A DNA stretch of 6,813 bases, from positions 1 through 6,813 of the forward strand of contig JAITTM010000036.1 in assembly GCA_031286975.1 (NCBI GenBank), read 5' to 3'. The notes under the pieces were generated by a model. That model did no database searches. It was not told the origin of the DNA and worked only from the letters and a program-made list of their open reading frames with translations. Position numbers and translations under genes: made by a program. Of this stretch, positions 1 through 6,388 are shown in pieces (within the stretch, counting starts at the first letter, position 1; each line of letters begins with the position of its first letter). Origin of the DNA: Coriobacteriales bacterium (GTDB lineage: Bacteria > Actinomycetota > Coriobacteriia > Coriobacteriales > UBA8131).

Positions 1-2528
1 TCAGGGTTGCTCACCGGGCTATCCATGGGTTCGCTGTAATCCGGGATGAGCCAGGATCTGTCAACATTGGCCTTGCCACCCATGCCATAGCGCTCGAGAA
101 CGGTGGGCCAGAACTCGTATTTTCCCGTTGGTGTGACAAAACCAAAACGACGCTTCTCGTCGCAACCGGGCACCTTGAGCCCTGTGGCTCCCATGGCACC
201 GCCAACGGTTCCGTGGAGGAAGTGATAGCCTGTCTCCCAACGACGATAGGTTCCCATGATCTTGGGATAGACCTTCTTGGCGTTTTGCCAGCCATGGAGC
301 TGGAAGTCCGCCTCGAAGTCCATGAAGCTGTCGAAGGGCAGCTCTTCTCCAATCTTCCTGGATTCTGCCTGCGCCGCCTGGAACATCCACTCACAGGCAT
401 CCTCGGTGGTGGGGTCATCCGGGCCCATATCGACGCCTATATCCTTGAATGCCCACGGGAACCCATACGCCTGGGCAAATGCCTTCATGCCCATGGCGTC
501 GTCCCGGGTGTCACCGGGAGCCTCAACGCAGGGAACATTCATGCCCAAACCGCAGTGAGGACCCTGGCTGATACGCGGCCAACGCATCTCAAGCCAGTGG
601 TAGACAGGGAGAAGGACGTCGGCGCAGTCGGCCGTTGGATGATGCCACAGGTTGTATTCCATCCAAAAGTCGAGCTTGTTCATGGCCTCCCAGGCAGGGC
701 CGGAGGCACCCTGGTTCATAAACGAACCGGAGTCGTTTGCGCCTGCCACGATGGGATAAGGCTCACCGGTGAGAACCGCCTTCCAGATGCTGTTGGGGTT
801 TGACCACTGACCGTACCACTTGGTCATGGGCCACTCGTCACCACCGACGATCAGCGCATTGCGCTCGAAGTTGTTGGGCGGACCCGCTGCGGGGTCAACC
901 TCTATGATGCCGGTTCCCTCTTTGAATCCCGGGTTCCATTCCCCTCCGACGATGAAGTATGGCAGCCAGGTCTCGTCGTTGAAGAATGCGTGTGTCGGGC
1001 CTCTGTTGCCGCCGGGAACGTCCATGTTGCCGGTCATATGCGTGAGCATCATGATTGCGCGGATGGTCTGGTAGTTGTTGCCGTTCTGATCCATCGCCAG
1101 ACTGATGTGGATACCACCGTTGCCATATTTTGCGCCCTCGGGACGTGTTGCCCACACAAGGCAGGATTCCTCTATCTTCCGCGCGTCTACACCGGTGACC
1201 CCCTCGGCCCACTCAGGTGTCTTGTCGGCCAACATCTCGACATAATACTGCCAGACGGTCTTCGCTTTGACCGTGCGACCATCCTTCAGGGTCACGTCAT
1301 ACTCGCCATAGAGATCGGGGTCGATGCTGTCGAACTCGGTGGGGGTGGGCAGCCAGCCCTCCCAGGGAGTGCCCTGTCGCTCGATGGTGCCGTTTTGCAT
1401 GGCGGCATCAGTCGTGATGTGCTCGCCGTCCCACTGGGACAGCTCGACATCATAGAAGGAGAGGGCATCGTTTCCGGTCTTTCCCTCCTTTGCCTTTGTG
1501 GCATCGTGCACAAAGAACTTCTGATACGAACCGCCCTCCACGAGGTCGCATTCCTTCAAAAGGATCGTCTTCATGTCATGGGCACCGGAGTTGTCTATCA
1601 TCCAGCCACCTGTTGGCTCCATATCCTCAACCACAAGGAAGGGGGCATTGGTCCAGCGCTTCATGTGGAGCTCGTCCAGCAGCTTGTTGTCGTCGATGAT
1701 CTTTGCCCAGGCCAGCGCGATCGCCATATCGGAACCGGGCCGGACATTGAGCCAGTAATCCGCCTCTTTGCCAAGCCCAGTCTGACGGGGGTCGATGCTG
1801 ATGAAGCACTCCGCCTTGTTTGCCGCATTAACGGCGTTGCGGCAGGAGTCATCGTAATTCGAGTACTCTATGTTGGCGCCCCAGTCCACAAAAACGCGGG
1901 GCTCCTCAGCGGTGGTCATCCAGTTCGAGCCATACTGATCGTTTGTCGATGTGGTGAGAAAACGGGGGCCTTTGCACACGCAGGATGCGACGTGATGATT
2001 CACACCGCCGGTGATGATCGACAGGGTAGCATAGCCGCCCATTGCCCACATGCGACTCGTTCCGTTCATGGTGAAGATGCCCGTGCCCGTGTACTTATCG
2101 CTCACCTCATGGAATTTATCGGCACATATCTGCATGGCCTCATCCCAGGAAATACGCTCCCAGCCCGGATCCTCACCTTTGGGACGGGTGCGCTTCATGG
2201 GGTAGCGAAGTCTATCGGGATGGTAACACGCCTGTATGGACGACTGCGACTTGGTGCAGCAATTGCCCTTGCTCGTGAAGCTGGATTGGTCGCCTTCAAC
2301 CTGTATGGCCTTCCCGTCTTGCACGGTTACCCAGACACCGCACTCCATCTTTCCGCAGCCGCGGCATACCGTACGTATACGCTTTATCTCAGGGTCGGTG
2401 GTTGCAGAGGCATCGCCGTTGTCCGCCAGAGCGGGCAGCGAGCTATTGGTCGAAAGCGCCGCAATGCTTGCCGTAGCCACAGCCATCTTTACAAAGCTAC
2501 GACGAGATATACTCAGTTTTTCTGCCAT
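1..2528 (-). CDS. Tat-exported molybdopterin (bis-MGD) oxidoreductase, acetylene hydratase/catechol dehydroxylase-like, C-terminus cut by window edge
   Basis: Predicted catalytic subunit of a DMSO-reductase-superfamily enzyme; 842 residues are visible and the C-terminus lies beyond the left edge. The ATG at 2528 follows a strong ribosome-binding site (GGAAGGAGA, 2534-2542). Residues 8-14 read SRRSFVK, a near-perfect twin-arginine motif, followed by a hydrophobic stretch and an Ala-Leu-Ala cleavage site ending at residue 35, so export as a folded holoenzyme is expected. A 4Fe-4S motif follows (C55, C58, C63, C91). C185 in C-K-G-P lines up with the U-H-G-P selenocysteine of formate dehydrogenase H and with Cys141 of acetylene hydratase, so it is the likely Mo/W ligand. 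Cofactor-binding signatures include IDPR at 245-248, VRPGSD at 262-267, DVPGGN at 503-508, HPTADCADVLLP at 630-641 and TPTGKYEF at 799-806. The last belongs to the C-terminal dinucleotide-binding domain. Related Eggerthellaceae enzymes reductively dehydroxylate catechols or reduce other diet- and host-derived acceptors. The substrate here cannot be read from sequence. Electron-transfer and membrane-anchor partners, if any, would lie off the left edge. Confidence 0.93.
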   Translation of the reverse strand, partial: MAEKLSISRRSFVKMAVATASIAALSTNSSLPALADNGDASATTDPEIKRIRTVCRGCGKMECGVWVTVQDGKAIQVEGDQSSFTSKGNCCTKSQSSIQACYHPDRLRYPMKRTRPKGEDPGWERISWDEAMQICADKFHEVSDKYTGTGIFTMNGTSRMWAMGGYATLSIITGGVNHHVASCVCKGPRFLTTSTNDQYGSNWMTTAEEPRVFVDWGANIEYSNYDDSCRNAVNAANKAECFISIDPRQTGLGKEADYWLNVRPGSDMAIALAWAKIIDDNKLLDELHMKRWTNAPFLVVEDMEPTGGWMIDNSGAHDMKTILLKECDLVEGGSYQKFFVHDATKAKEGKTGNDALSFYDVELSQWDGEHITTDAAMQNGTIERQGTPWEGWLPTPTEFDSIDPDLYGEYDVTLKDGRTVKAKTVWQYYVEMLADKTPEWAEGVTGVDARKIEESCLVWATRPEGAKYGNGGIHISLAMDQNGNNYQTIRAIMMLTHMTGNMDVPGGNRGPTHAFFNDETWLPYFIVGGEWNPGFKEGTGIIEVDPAAGPPNNFERNALIVGGDEWPMTKWYGQWSNPNSIWKAVLTGEPYPIVAGANDSGSFMNQGASGPAWEAMNKLDFWMEYNLWHHPTADCADVLLPVYHWLEMRWPRISQGPHCGLGMNVPCVEAPGDTRDDAMGMKAFAQAYGFPWAFKDIGVDMGPDDPTTEDACEWMFQAAQAESRKIGEELPFDSFMDFEADFQLHGWQNAKKVYPKIMGTYRRWETGYHFLHGTVGGAMGATGLKVPGCDEKRRFGFVTPTGKYEFWPTVLERYGMGGKANVDRSWLIPDYSEPMDSPVSNP

Positions 2529-2681
2529 CGGTTCTCCTTCCTTACACCTGTTGGTACAGATATTCGCAACAAACTGTCAGTGTGCGTTAGCGCGATCCCG
2601 CATTCCTCCTTCGCTTTTCTCGTAAGCTTCTGTTTTCACACGCTCCTTAGGCCCTCCATGGTTTGGAGCGCCCTTCTTCTG

Positions 2682-2693
2682 AGGATAAGGATA
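2682..2693 (-). promoter_or_regulatory. Candidate -10 of the reductase promoter (two TATCCT hexamers)
   Basis: Two adjacent TATCCT hexamers occur on the minus strand at 2688-2693 and 2682-2687. Used as -10, the upstream one places the start of transcription near 2681, giving a leader of about 150 nt. The hexamer 17 bp further upstream (ATGTGA) is a poor -35. That would fit an activator-dependent promoter, because the nearer tandem dyad would then be centred at about -42. This is inference from spacing only. Confidence 0.3.
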
Positions 2694-2715
2694 GGAATTC
2701 AGGTCAGTTTTCACA

Positions 2716-2766
2716 TCATGCGTCACATGAGAGGGGCTGAAAATGGCATCATGCGTTTTGCATGAT
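2716..2766. promoter_or_regulatory. Tandem dyad operator candidate (TCATG-N5-CATGA twice)
   Basis: Dyad 1 is TCATG-N5-CATGA at 2716-2730 and dyad 2 is ATCATGC-N5-GCATGAT at 2748-2766. Their left halves sit inside a 10-bp direct repeat, CATCATGCGT, at 2714-2723 and 2747-2756. The repeat period is 33 bp, close to three helical turns, so two dimers would bind the same DNA face. The location between the reductase and a LuxR-type regulator makes the regulator the natural candidate ligand. The dyads are seen directly; the binding protein is inferred. Confidence 0.55.
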
Positions 2767-2812
2767 TTTCATATCCTCCTCGGTATTTTCAAAACCAGCT
2801 ACGTGCATCTGC

Positions 2813-2849
2813 CTTTGCAATACCTCTTGCAAGGGTTTGGTGCTATAGT
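2813..2849 (+). promoter_or_regulatory. Candidate promoter of the LuxR-type regulator with palindrome over the -35
   Basis: A TATAGT hexamer at 2844-2849 resembles a -10 and would start transcription near 2856, about 36 nt before the ATG. The expected -35 position (2821-2826) is non-consensus. It falls exactly in the spacer of an inverted repeat, TTGCAA-N6-TTGCAA (2815-2832), with a further C/G pair at 2813/2834. Such placement suggests regulation, possibly by the regulator itself or another factor. Individual hexamers this short can occur by chance. Confidence 0.35.
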
Positions 2850-2891
2850 GGTTTTGTTGGGGATGCAATAAAGGATGAGGTTTGGGGTTAC

Positions 2892-4358
2892 ATGTCTAAA
2901 ACGTTTTCGTCTTTTGAGATGATACGCGCCCGCGTCGCCGCACTCTCCCCTGATGATTTCTTGAATGCACGAACCCTTGGTTTCGCGCTCGTACGCGCCT
3001 GGATATATCTCTTATTCCTCAGCACCGTGAATGGGATAATCACTTGGAATGGCTCCGAGACGCCGGGATTTGTGTATGTCCTCTCGTCCGTCTGCCTGAC
3101 CATAACGCTCCTATGCGGCGCGCTCGGCTATCGTCGTTTTGGGGCAATCATGAGACGACCCTTTGTGCGCAGCCTGGGTCCCCTCTTCATGACGATCGGC
3201 ACGCTCCTTTTGGTTGTAGGGGTGTTTTCGGGCGAGCTGTTCTTTGGTATCCAGCTGCTGGGAGCCGTCTTAACGGGAATCGGCTCAGGCGTTATCGACC
3301 TTGGGTGGGGCGAGGCATTCAGGCAGATCGACCCAAAAAAGACCCTCTTTGGCGCGCCTTTTGCGTTCTTTATCGCCGCGGTGCTCTTCCCGGTTATCGG
3401 CTCCTTGCCCGCCCAGGTGGGCAGCTTGGTCTGTGCGCTTCTCCCCTTGGTTTCAGGGTGGATCCTTTTTGGCAAACTCAAGGTTTGGAAAAACCCGCCG
3501 CTCCTGGAGCCCAACCCCCTTAAGCCCGGCGCGTTCATCTGGAAGCTGGGGGCGGCGTCCTGTTTGCTAGGGCTTGCCGACGGCGTTGTCCGCATGGTTC
3601 TGCTCGATGTGAGCCCCATCGACGGTGATGCGCTGTACCGCTCATCATTCATATGGGCGAGCCTTCTAAGCATGCTCATCATCTACAGCTGCGCCATCTT
3701 CATCCGGCGCTCGAGCTACAGTCTCATGTACCGCCCCATCATCCTGATCATGGCAGTCTTCTTTATGCTTTTGCCCGTTATCGATGTGAGCTCAACACTT
3801 GCCAACGTCATAGCCTTGGCGGGCTATGAGACCTTTAACCTCTTTATCTGGATAATCCTGGCGGAGACCGCCCGGAACTACCGGCTTTCCTCGACCATCA
3901 TCTTTGGCATGGGTTGGGGCATGATAACCTTTGGCGCCTTCCTCGGTTCAGTGGTCGCCGGCTTTTTGCAAGCCTTTGGGACCTTCTCACAAGAGACCTT
4001 CACACTTATCGCATTGCTCGCCGCCATCGTCGTGTTTTTCTCCTATATGTTCATTTTCAGTGAGAAAGACCTGCTCGAGTTCTCTGAGGCCATCGAAGAC
4101 GAGGGCGTCAAGGAGCCCGAGCGCTCGCAGCCGTTCAGGGAGCGTTGCAAGGTGATAGCCGCCGAATACGAGCTGTCCGCGCGCGAGACGGAGGTCATGA
4201 TCCTCTTTGCAAAAGGGCGCTCCACCCCACATATCCAGGAGGATCTCTATATCTCACGAGGCACCGTGACCACACATCTGCGTCATATCTACCAGAAGCT
4301 CGCCATACACGACAAGCAGCAACTCCTCGATTTGATTGAGGGAAAAGAGCCGCTGTAG
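2892..4358 (+). CDS. Membrane-spanning LuxR-family transcriptional regulator (about 12 TM helices plus C-terminal HTH)
   Basis: Predicted one-component sensor/regulator of 488 residues. The ATG at 2892 is preceded by AAGGATGAGG (2871-2880). Residues about 30-390 form roughly 12 hydrophobic segments, near 30-50, 60-80, 93-113, 117-137, 154-171, 174-194, 216-238, 251-271, 281-298, 302-325, 334-358 and 368-389, an arrangement like a major-facilitator transporter. A charged, acidic linker (about 391-415) leads to a LuxR-type helix-turn-helix at about 427-484. There, L428-S-A-R-E432 matches the family start, and IS (454-455), TVTTHLRHIY (458-467) and KL (469-470) form the recognition region. Position 447 is His where many LuxR domains have Glu or Lys before the Ile. 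Eggerthellaceae genomes carry many such proteins beside molybdenum or flavin reductases, where they are thought to sense the substrate and induce the enzyme. Its divergent position here implies control of the reductase gene. The ligand is unknown. It converges on tsf. Confidence 0.93.
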   Translation: MSKTFSSFEMIRARVAALSPDDFLNARTLGFALVRAWIYLLFLSTVNGIITWNGSETPGFVYVLSSVCLTITLLCGALGYRRFGAIMRRPFVRSLGPLFMTIGTLLLVVGVFSGELFFGIQLLGAVLTGIGSGVIDLGWGEAFRQIDPKKTLFGAPFAFFIAAVLFPVIGSLPAQVGSLVCALLPLVSGWILFGKLKVWKNPPLLEPNPLKPGAFIWKLGAASCLLGLADGVVRMVLLDVSPIDGDALYRSSFIWASLLSMLIIYSCAIFIRRSSYSLMYRPIILIMAVFFMLLPVIDVSSTLANVIALAGYETFNLFIWIILAETARNYRLSSTIIFGMGWGMITFGAFLGSVVAGFLQAFGTFSQETFTLIALLAAIVVFFSYMFIFSEKDLLEFSEAIEDEGVKEPERSQPFRERCKVIAAEYELSARETEVMILFAKGRSTPHIQEDLYISRGTVTTHLRHIYQKLAIHDKQQLLDLIEGKEPL

Positions 4359-4381
4359 CCGTCCAACGCTGTAGCCGTCCA
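4351..4381. repeat. 16-bp-period tandem duplication spanning the regulator stop codon
   Basis: CGCTGTAGCCGTCCA occurs at 4351-4365 and again at 4367-4381, separated by one base. The first copy contains the last sense codon and the TAG stop of the LuxR-type gene (4356-4358). The second copy lies wholly in the 3' untranslated region and its TAG is out of frame. It looks like a local slippage duplication with no coding effect. Confidence 0.85.
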
Positions 4382-4398
4382 CGAGAGAAACAACGAGT

Positions 4399-4433
4399 CG
4401 AACCCCGGAAAACTGTCAGCTTCCCGGGGTTCG
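4399..4433. terminator. Hairpin between convergent genes, probably a bidirectional terminator
   Basis: A perfect 10-bp GC-rich stem, CGAACCCCGG (4399-4408) with CCGGGGTTCG (4424-4433), encloses a 15-nt segment in which AA and TT could add further pairs around a bulged C. It stands 41 bp after the regulator stop and 34 bp after the tsf stop. Read on the minus strand, the stem is followed by a T-rich stretch (TCGTTGTTTCTC), so it should work best as the intrinsic terminator of the rpsB-tsf transcript. On the plus strand the following bases (CTTGGGTTG) hold few T, so it is weaker in that direction. Confidence 0.75.
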
Positions 4434-4466
4434 CTTGGGTTGATGTATGTGATGAACAGTCTGCGC

Positions 4467-5339
4467 TTACTGTTGGCCCAGCTCGAAGCGGTCAAAGCCG
4501 ACTACCGTAATGCTGTCGCCAACGGCCTTGGAGACCTCTTCGATAAAGCCGCGCACACTCTTGTCGGGATCTTTGATGTAGGCCTGCTCGACCAAGGCGC
4601 TCTCTTTAAAGAACTTCTCCAGACGACCGACGGCCATCTTCTCCTGAATCTCCTCTGGTTTGCCGGATTCAGCAGCCTGAGCCTTGTAGATGGCCTTCTC
4701 GTGCTCGATGACCTCAGCGCTGAAGCTGTCGCGCGAGACGGCACCGGGGTTAGCGGCCGCCACCTGCATGGCGATGTCTTTTGCCAGCGCCTTGAAGGCA
4801 TCGTTTGAAGCAGTCGCCTCGTTGTTGAAGGCAAACTCCACGAGGATGCCAATGCGCCCGCCGCCATGGATGTAGCTGGACAAGGCACCCGAGGTGACGC
4901 TCCTGCGGGTAAAGCGCGACACCTGGATATTCTCGCCTATCACGTGGATGGCATCGGTCAGCACAGCCTCAACGGTCTCGCCATCGATGTTTGAGGCTTT
5001 AAGCGCGTCAAGGTCGGCGGGGGCGTTTTCAAGCACCGCTTTGACAATCTTGGCAGCATAGCCGCCAAAGACATCGTTGCGTGACACGAAGTCGGTCTCA
5101 CAGTTGACCTCTGCCAAGGCGCCTGTCTTGCCGTCCTCGGCTATGAGGGCTGCCACAAGACCCTCGTTGGTGGCACGGCCAGCCTTTTTGGCAACAGCTG
5201 CCAGACCACGGGTACGCAGCACGTCAACGGCCTGCTCGATTGCGCCATCGGCCTCAACGAGTGCCTTCTTGCACTCCATCATGCCTGCGCCGGTTATCTC
5301 ACGTAATTCCTTTACCAAAGATGCAGTGATCTCTGCCAT
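4467..5339 (-). CDS. tsf: Translation elongation factor Ts
   Basis: EF-Ts is the cytoplasmic guanine-nucleotide exchange factor that regenerates EF-Tu-GTP. The protein has 290 residues, close to the 283 of E. coli. Residues 1-45 form the UBA-like N-terminal domain, including TGAGMMECKKAL at 16-27. TDFVSRN at 82-88 is the hallmark motif whose Asp-Phe pair inserts into EF-Tu and disturbs Mg2+ and nucleotide binding. The rest matches the core and C-terminal regions and ends in GFDRFELGQQ. The ATG at 5339 has AAAGGAA upstream (5346-5352). It starts 25 bp after the rpsB stop, so the two genes almost certainly share a transcript, as in most bacteria. A hairpin terminator follows, and the next gene is the convergent regulator rather than the often-seen pyrH. 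Confidence 0.98.
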   Translation of the reverse strand: MAEITASLVKELREITGAGMMECKKALVEADGAIEQAVDVLRTRGLAAVAKKAGRATNEGLVAALIAEDGKTGALAEVNCETDFVSRNDVFGGYAAKIVKAVLENAPADLDALKASNIDGETVEAVLTDAIHVIGENIQVSRFTRRSVTSGALSSYIHGGGRIGILVEFAFNNEATASNDAFKALAKDIAMQVAAANPGAVSRDSFSAEVIEHEKAIYKAQAAESGKPEEIQEKMAVGRLEKFFKESALVEQAYIKDPDKSVRGFIEEVSKAVGDSITVVGFDRFELGQQ

Positions 5340-5364
5340 GTTATGTTCCTTTCAAACGTACGGT

Positions 5365-6234
5365 TTACTCTGCGGATGTTCCTTCTTCTACAGGGGCTTC
5401 TTCTGCGGCGGGAGCCTCGTTAACCACGGGGATCTCCTGAGCAGCGGGAGCTTCTGCAGCGGTCTTAGCAAGAGCCTCGGCGGGCGCTTGCGCGGGCACC
5501 TCGGCTGCTGCCTCGGCTGCGCCTGTCAGCTCGGCCTCGGTGATGACGGTCTTGGTCGAACCAGCGATCACGGCATCGGCGATAACCTCGCACAGCAGGT
5601 TGACCGAGCGGATGGCGTCGTCGTTTGCGGGGATGCCAAAGTCGACCTCATCGGGATCGGCGTTGGTGTCAATGATGCCGATGACCGGGATACCCAGACG
5701 ATGCGCCTCGTGGATGGCGATCTCTTCGCGCTTGGTATCAACCACGAAGATCGCCTGCGGAACATCACGCATGTTGCGCACGCCGTTGAGGTTGGTCTGT
5801 AGCTTGCCGAGCTCCTTGCGCTTGAGTATCTGCTCCTTCTTGGGGAGCGTGGCCATCCTGCCGTCAGCCTCCATGGCCTCGAGCTCCTCCATGTAGGAAA
5901 CACGCGAGCGGATCGTCACGAAGTTGGTGAGCATGCCGCCCAACCAACGGGCATTGACGTAGGGCTGGCCGCTGCGCTCGGCGTTGGTGGCGATGGGCTC
6001 CTGCGCCTGCTTCTTGGTGCCAACGAACAGCAGTGAGCCGCCGCGAGCGGACAGCTCGGCAACAAAGCTGTAGGCCTTATCGAGCTCGATAAGGGTCTGC
6101 TTGAGATCGATGATGTAGATGCCGTTGCGGTCGGTAAAGATGTAGGGCTTCATCTTGGGGTTCCACCTGCGGGTCTGATGCCCAAAGTGGACTGCTGCGT
6201 CAAGCAGCGACTTGATATTGACCTTTGTAGCCAT
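5365..6234 (-). CDS. rpsB: 30S ribosomal protein S2
   Basis: S2 binds late to the head of the small ribosomal subunit. The protein is 289 residues when started at the ATG at 6234, which follows AAGGAG (6241-6246) at normal spacing and gives the canonical start [20 protein letters not shown]. An in-frame ATG 35 codons upstream is not used, because its extra residues match no S2 protein and overlap the structured leader. [18 protein letters not shown] (16-33) and the region 159-209, with [20 protein letters not shown] at 164-183, are S2 signatures. Residues after about 232 form a tail rich in Ala, Pro and Glu that E. coli S2 (241 residues) lacks. Tails of this kind occur in actinobacterial S2 and are presumably disordered. 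The gene is the first of the rpsB-tsf pair and has its own likely promoter and leader. Confidence 0.98.
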   Translation of the reverse strand: MATKVNIKSLLDAAVHFGHQTRRWNPKMKPYIFTDRNGIYIIDLKQTLIELDKAYSFVAELSARGGSLLFVGTKKQAQEPIATNAERSGQPYVNARWLGGMLTNFVTIRSRVSYMEELEAMEADGRMATLPKKEQILKRKELGKLQTNLNGVRNMRDVPQAIFVVDTKREEIAIHEAHRLGIPVIGIIDTNADPDEVDFGIPANDDAIRSVNLLCEVIADAVIAGSTKTVITEAELTGAAEAAAEVPAQAPAEALAKTAAEAPAAQEIPVVNEAPAAEEAPVEEGTSAE

Positions 6235-6354
6235 GGGTAACTCCTTCTTTTTTGTTTTTCCTCTGCCTGACTCAACCTCATGTCTCGCAGCCACTCCCCT
6301 TTTTGGGTCAGGCCACACGCGAGCAGAGTCCTCAGGCATGTGTAATAGACGAAC
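6235..6354 (-). promoter_or_regulatory. rpsB 5' leader with alternative base-pairings (candidate autoregulatory element)
   Basis: The predicted leader is about 120 nt. On the minus strand a 3' element holding GAGTCAGGCAGAG (6261-6273) can pair with either of two upstream elements. One pairing is TGCCTGA (6332-6338) with TCAGGCA (6264-6270), which can alternatively run as 5+5 bp around a 3-nt bulge by using GACTC (6326-6330). The other is GCCTGAC (6307-6313) with GTCAGGC (6265-6271). A further helix, CTCGC (6319-6323) with GCGAG (6284-6288), interleaves with the second pairing, giving pseudoknot topology. Control of rpsB by S2 through the leader is established in gammaproteobacteria; whether this leader works in the same way is inference. 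No known riboswitch class was recognised. Confidence 0.45.
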
Positions 6355-6360
6355 CTTTGT

Positions 6361-6388
6361 ATTGTAACAGAGTGACTCAGTTTAACAA
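6361..6388 (-). promoter_or_regulatory. Likely promoter of rpsB-tsf
   Basis: On the minus strand TTGTTA (6383-6388) and TACAAT (6361-6366) are separated by 16 bp and match the housekeeping consensus at 4/6 and 5/6 positions. Transcription would start near 6354. The -35 box and part of the spacer lie inside the last codons of the DUF177 gene, so rpsB probably has its own promoter even if some transcripts read through from upstream. Confidence 0.55.

Larger units (their letters stand above)
2529..2891. other. Divergent intergenic region between reductase and regulator
   Basis: This 363-bp gap lies between two start codons that point away from each other, so it should hold the promoters of both genes. 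No credible small gene was seen. It contains, from left to right: the reductase Shine-Dalgarno site, a leader of about 150 nt with a weak CGCTCC/GGAGCG inverted repeat (2641-2646 and 2665-2670), two overlapping TATCCT hexamers on the minus strand (2682-2693), two tandem dyads (2716-2766), and a TTGCAA palindrome with a TATAGT box facing the regulator gene (2813-2849). Confidence 0.8.

Noticed and set aside
213..803. Plus-strand open frame of 196 codons
   Set aside because: Antisense shadow of the C-terminal half of the reductase, with no ribosome-binding site or recognisable motif.
2641..2670. CGCTCC/GGAGCG inverted repeat as a terminator or operator
   Set aside because: The 6-bp arms enclose 18 nt with no T-run, and the site lies within the predicted reductase leader. 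It is too weak to call.
990..2765. Long plus-strand open frame of 591 codons
   Set aside because: It lies fully antisense to the reductase and its spacer. The minus-strand frame carries a Tat signal, an Fe-S motif, MGD-binding motifs and a ribosome-binding site, whereas this one shows no domain. It is a by-product of GC-rich codon use.
5077..5802. Plus-strand open frame of 241 codons
   Set aside because: It spans antisense across the tsf start and the rpsB tail, both certain genes, and its composition mirrors their codons.
6235..6339. Upstream ATG extending S2 by 35 residues
   Set aside because: The extension matches no S2 protein and overlaps the leader helices, while the ATG at 6234 has a good Shine-Dalgarno site and the canonical S2 N-terminus.
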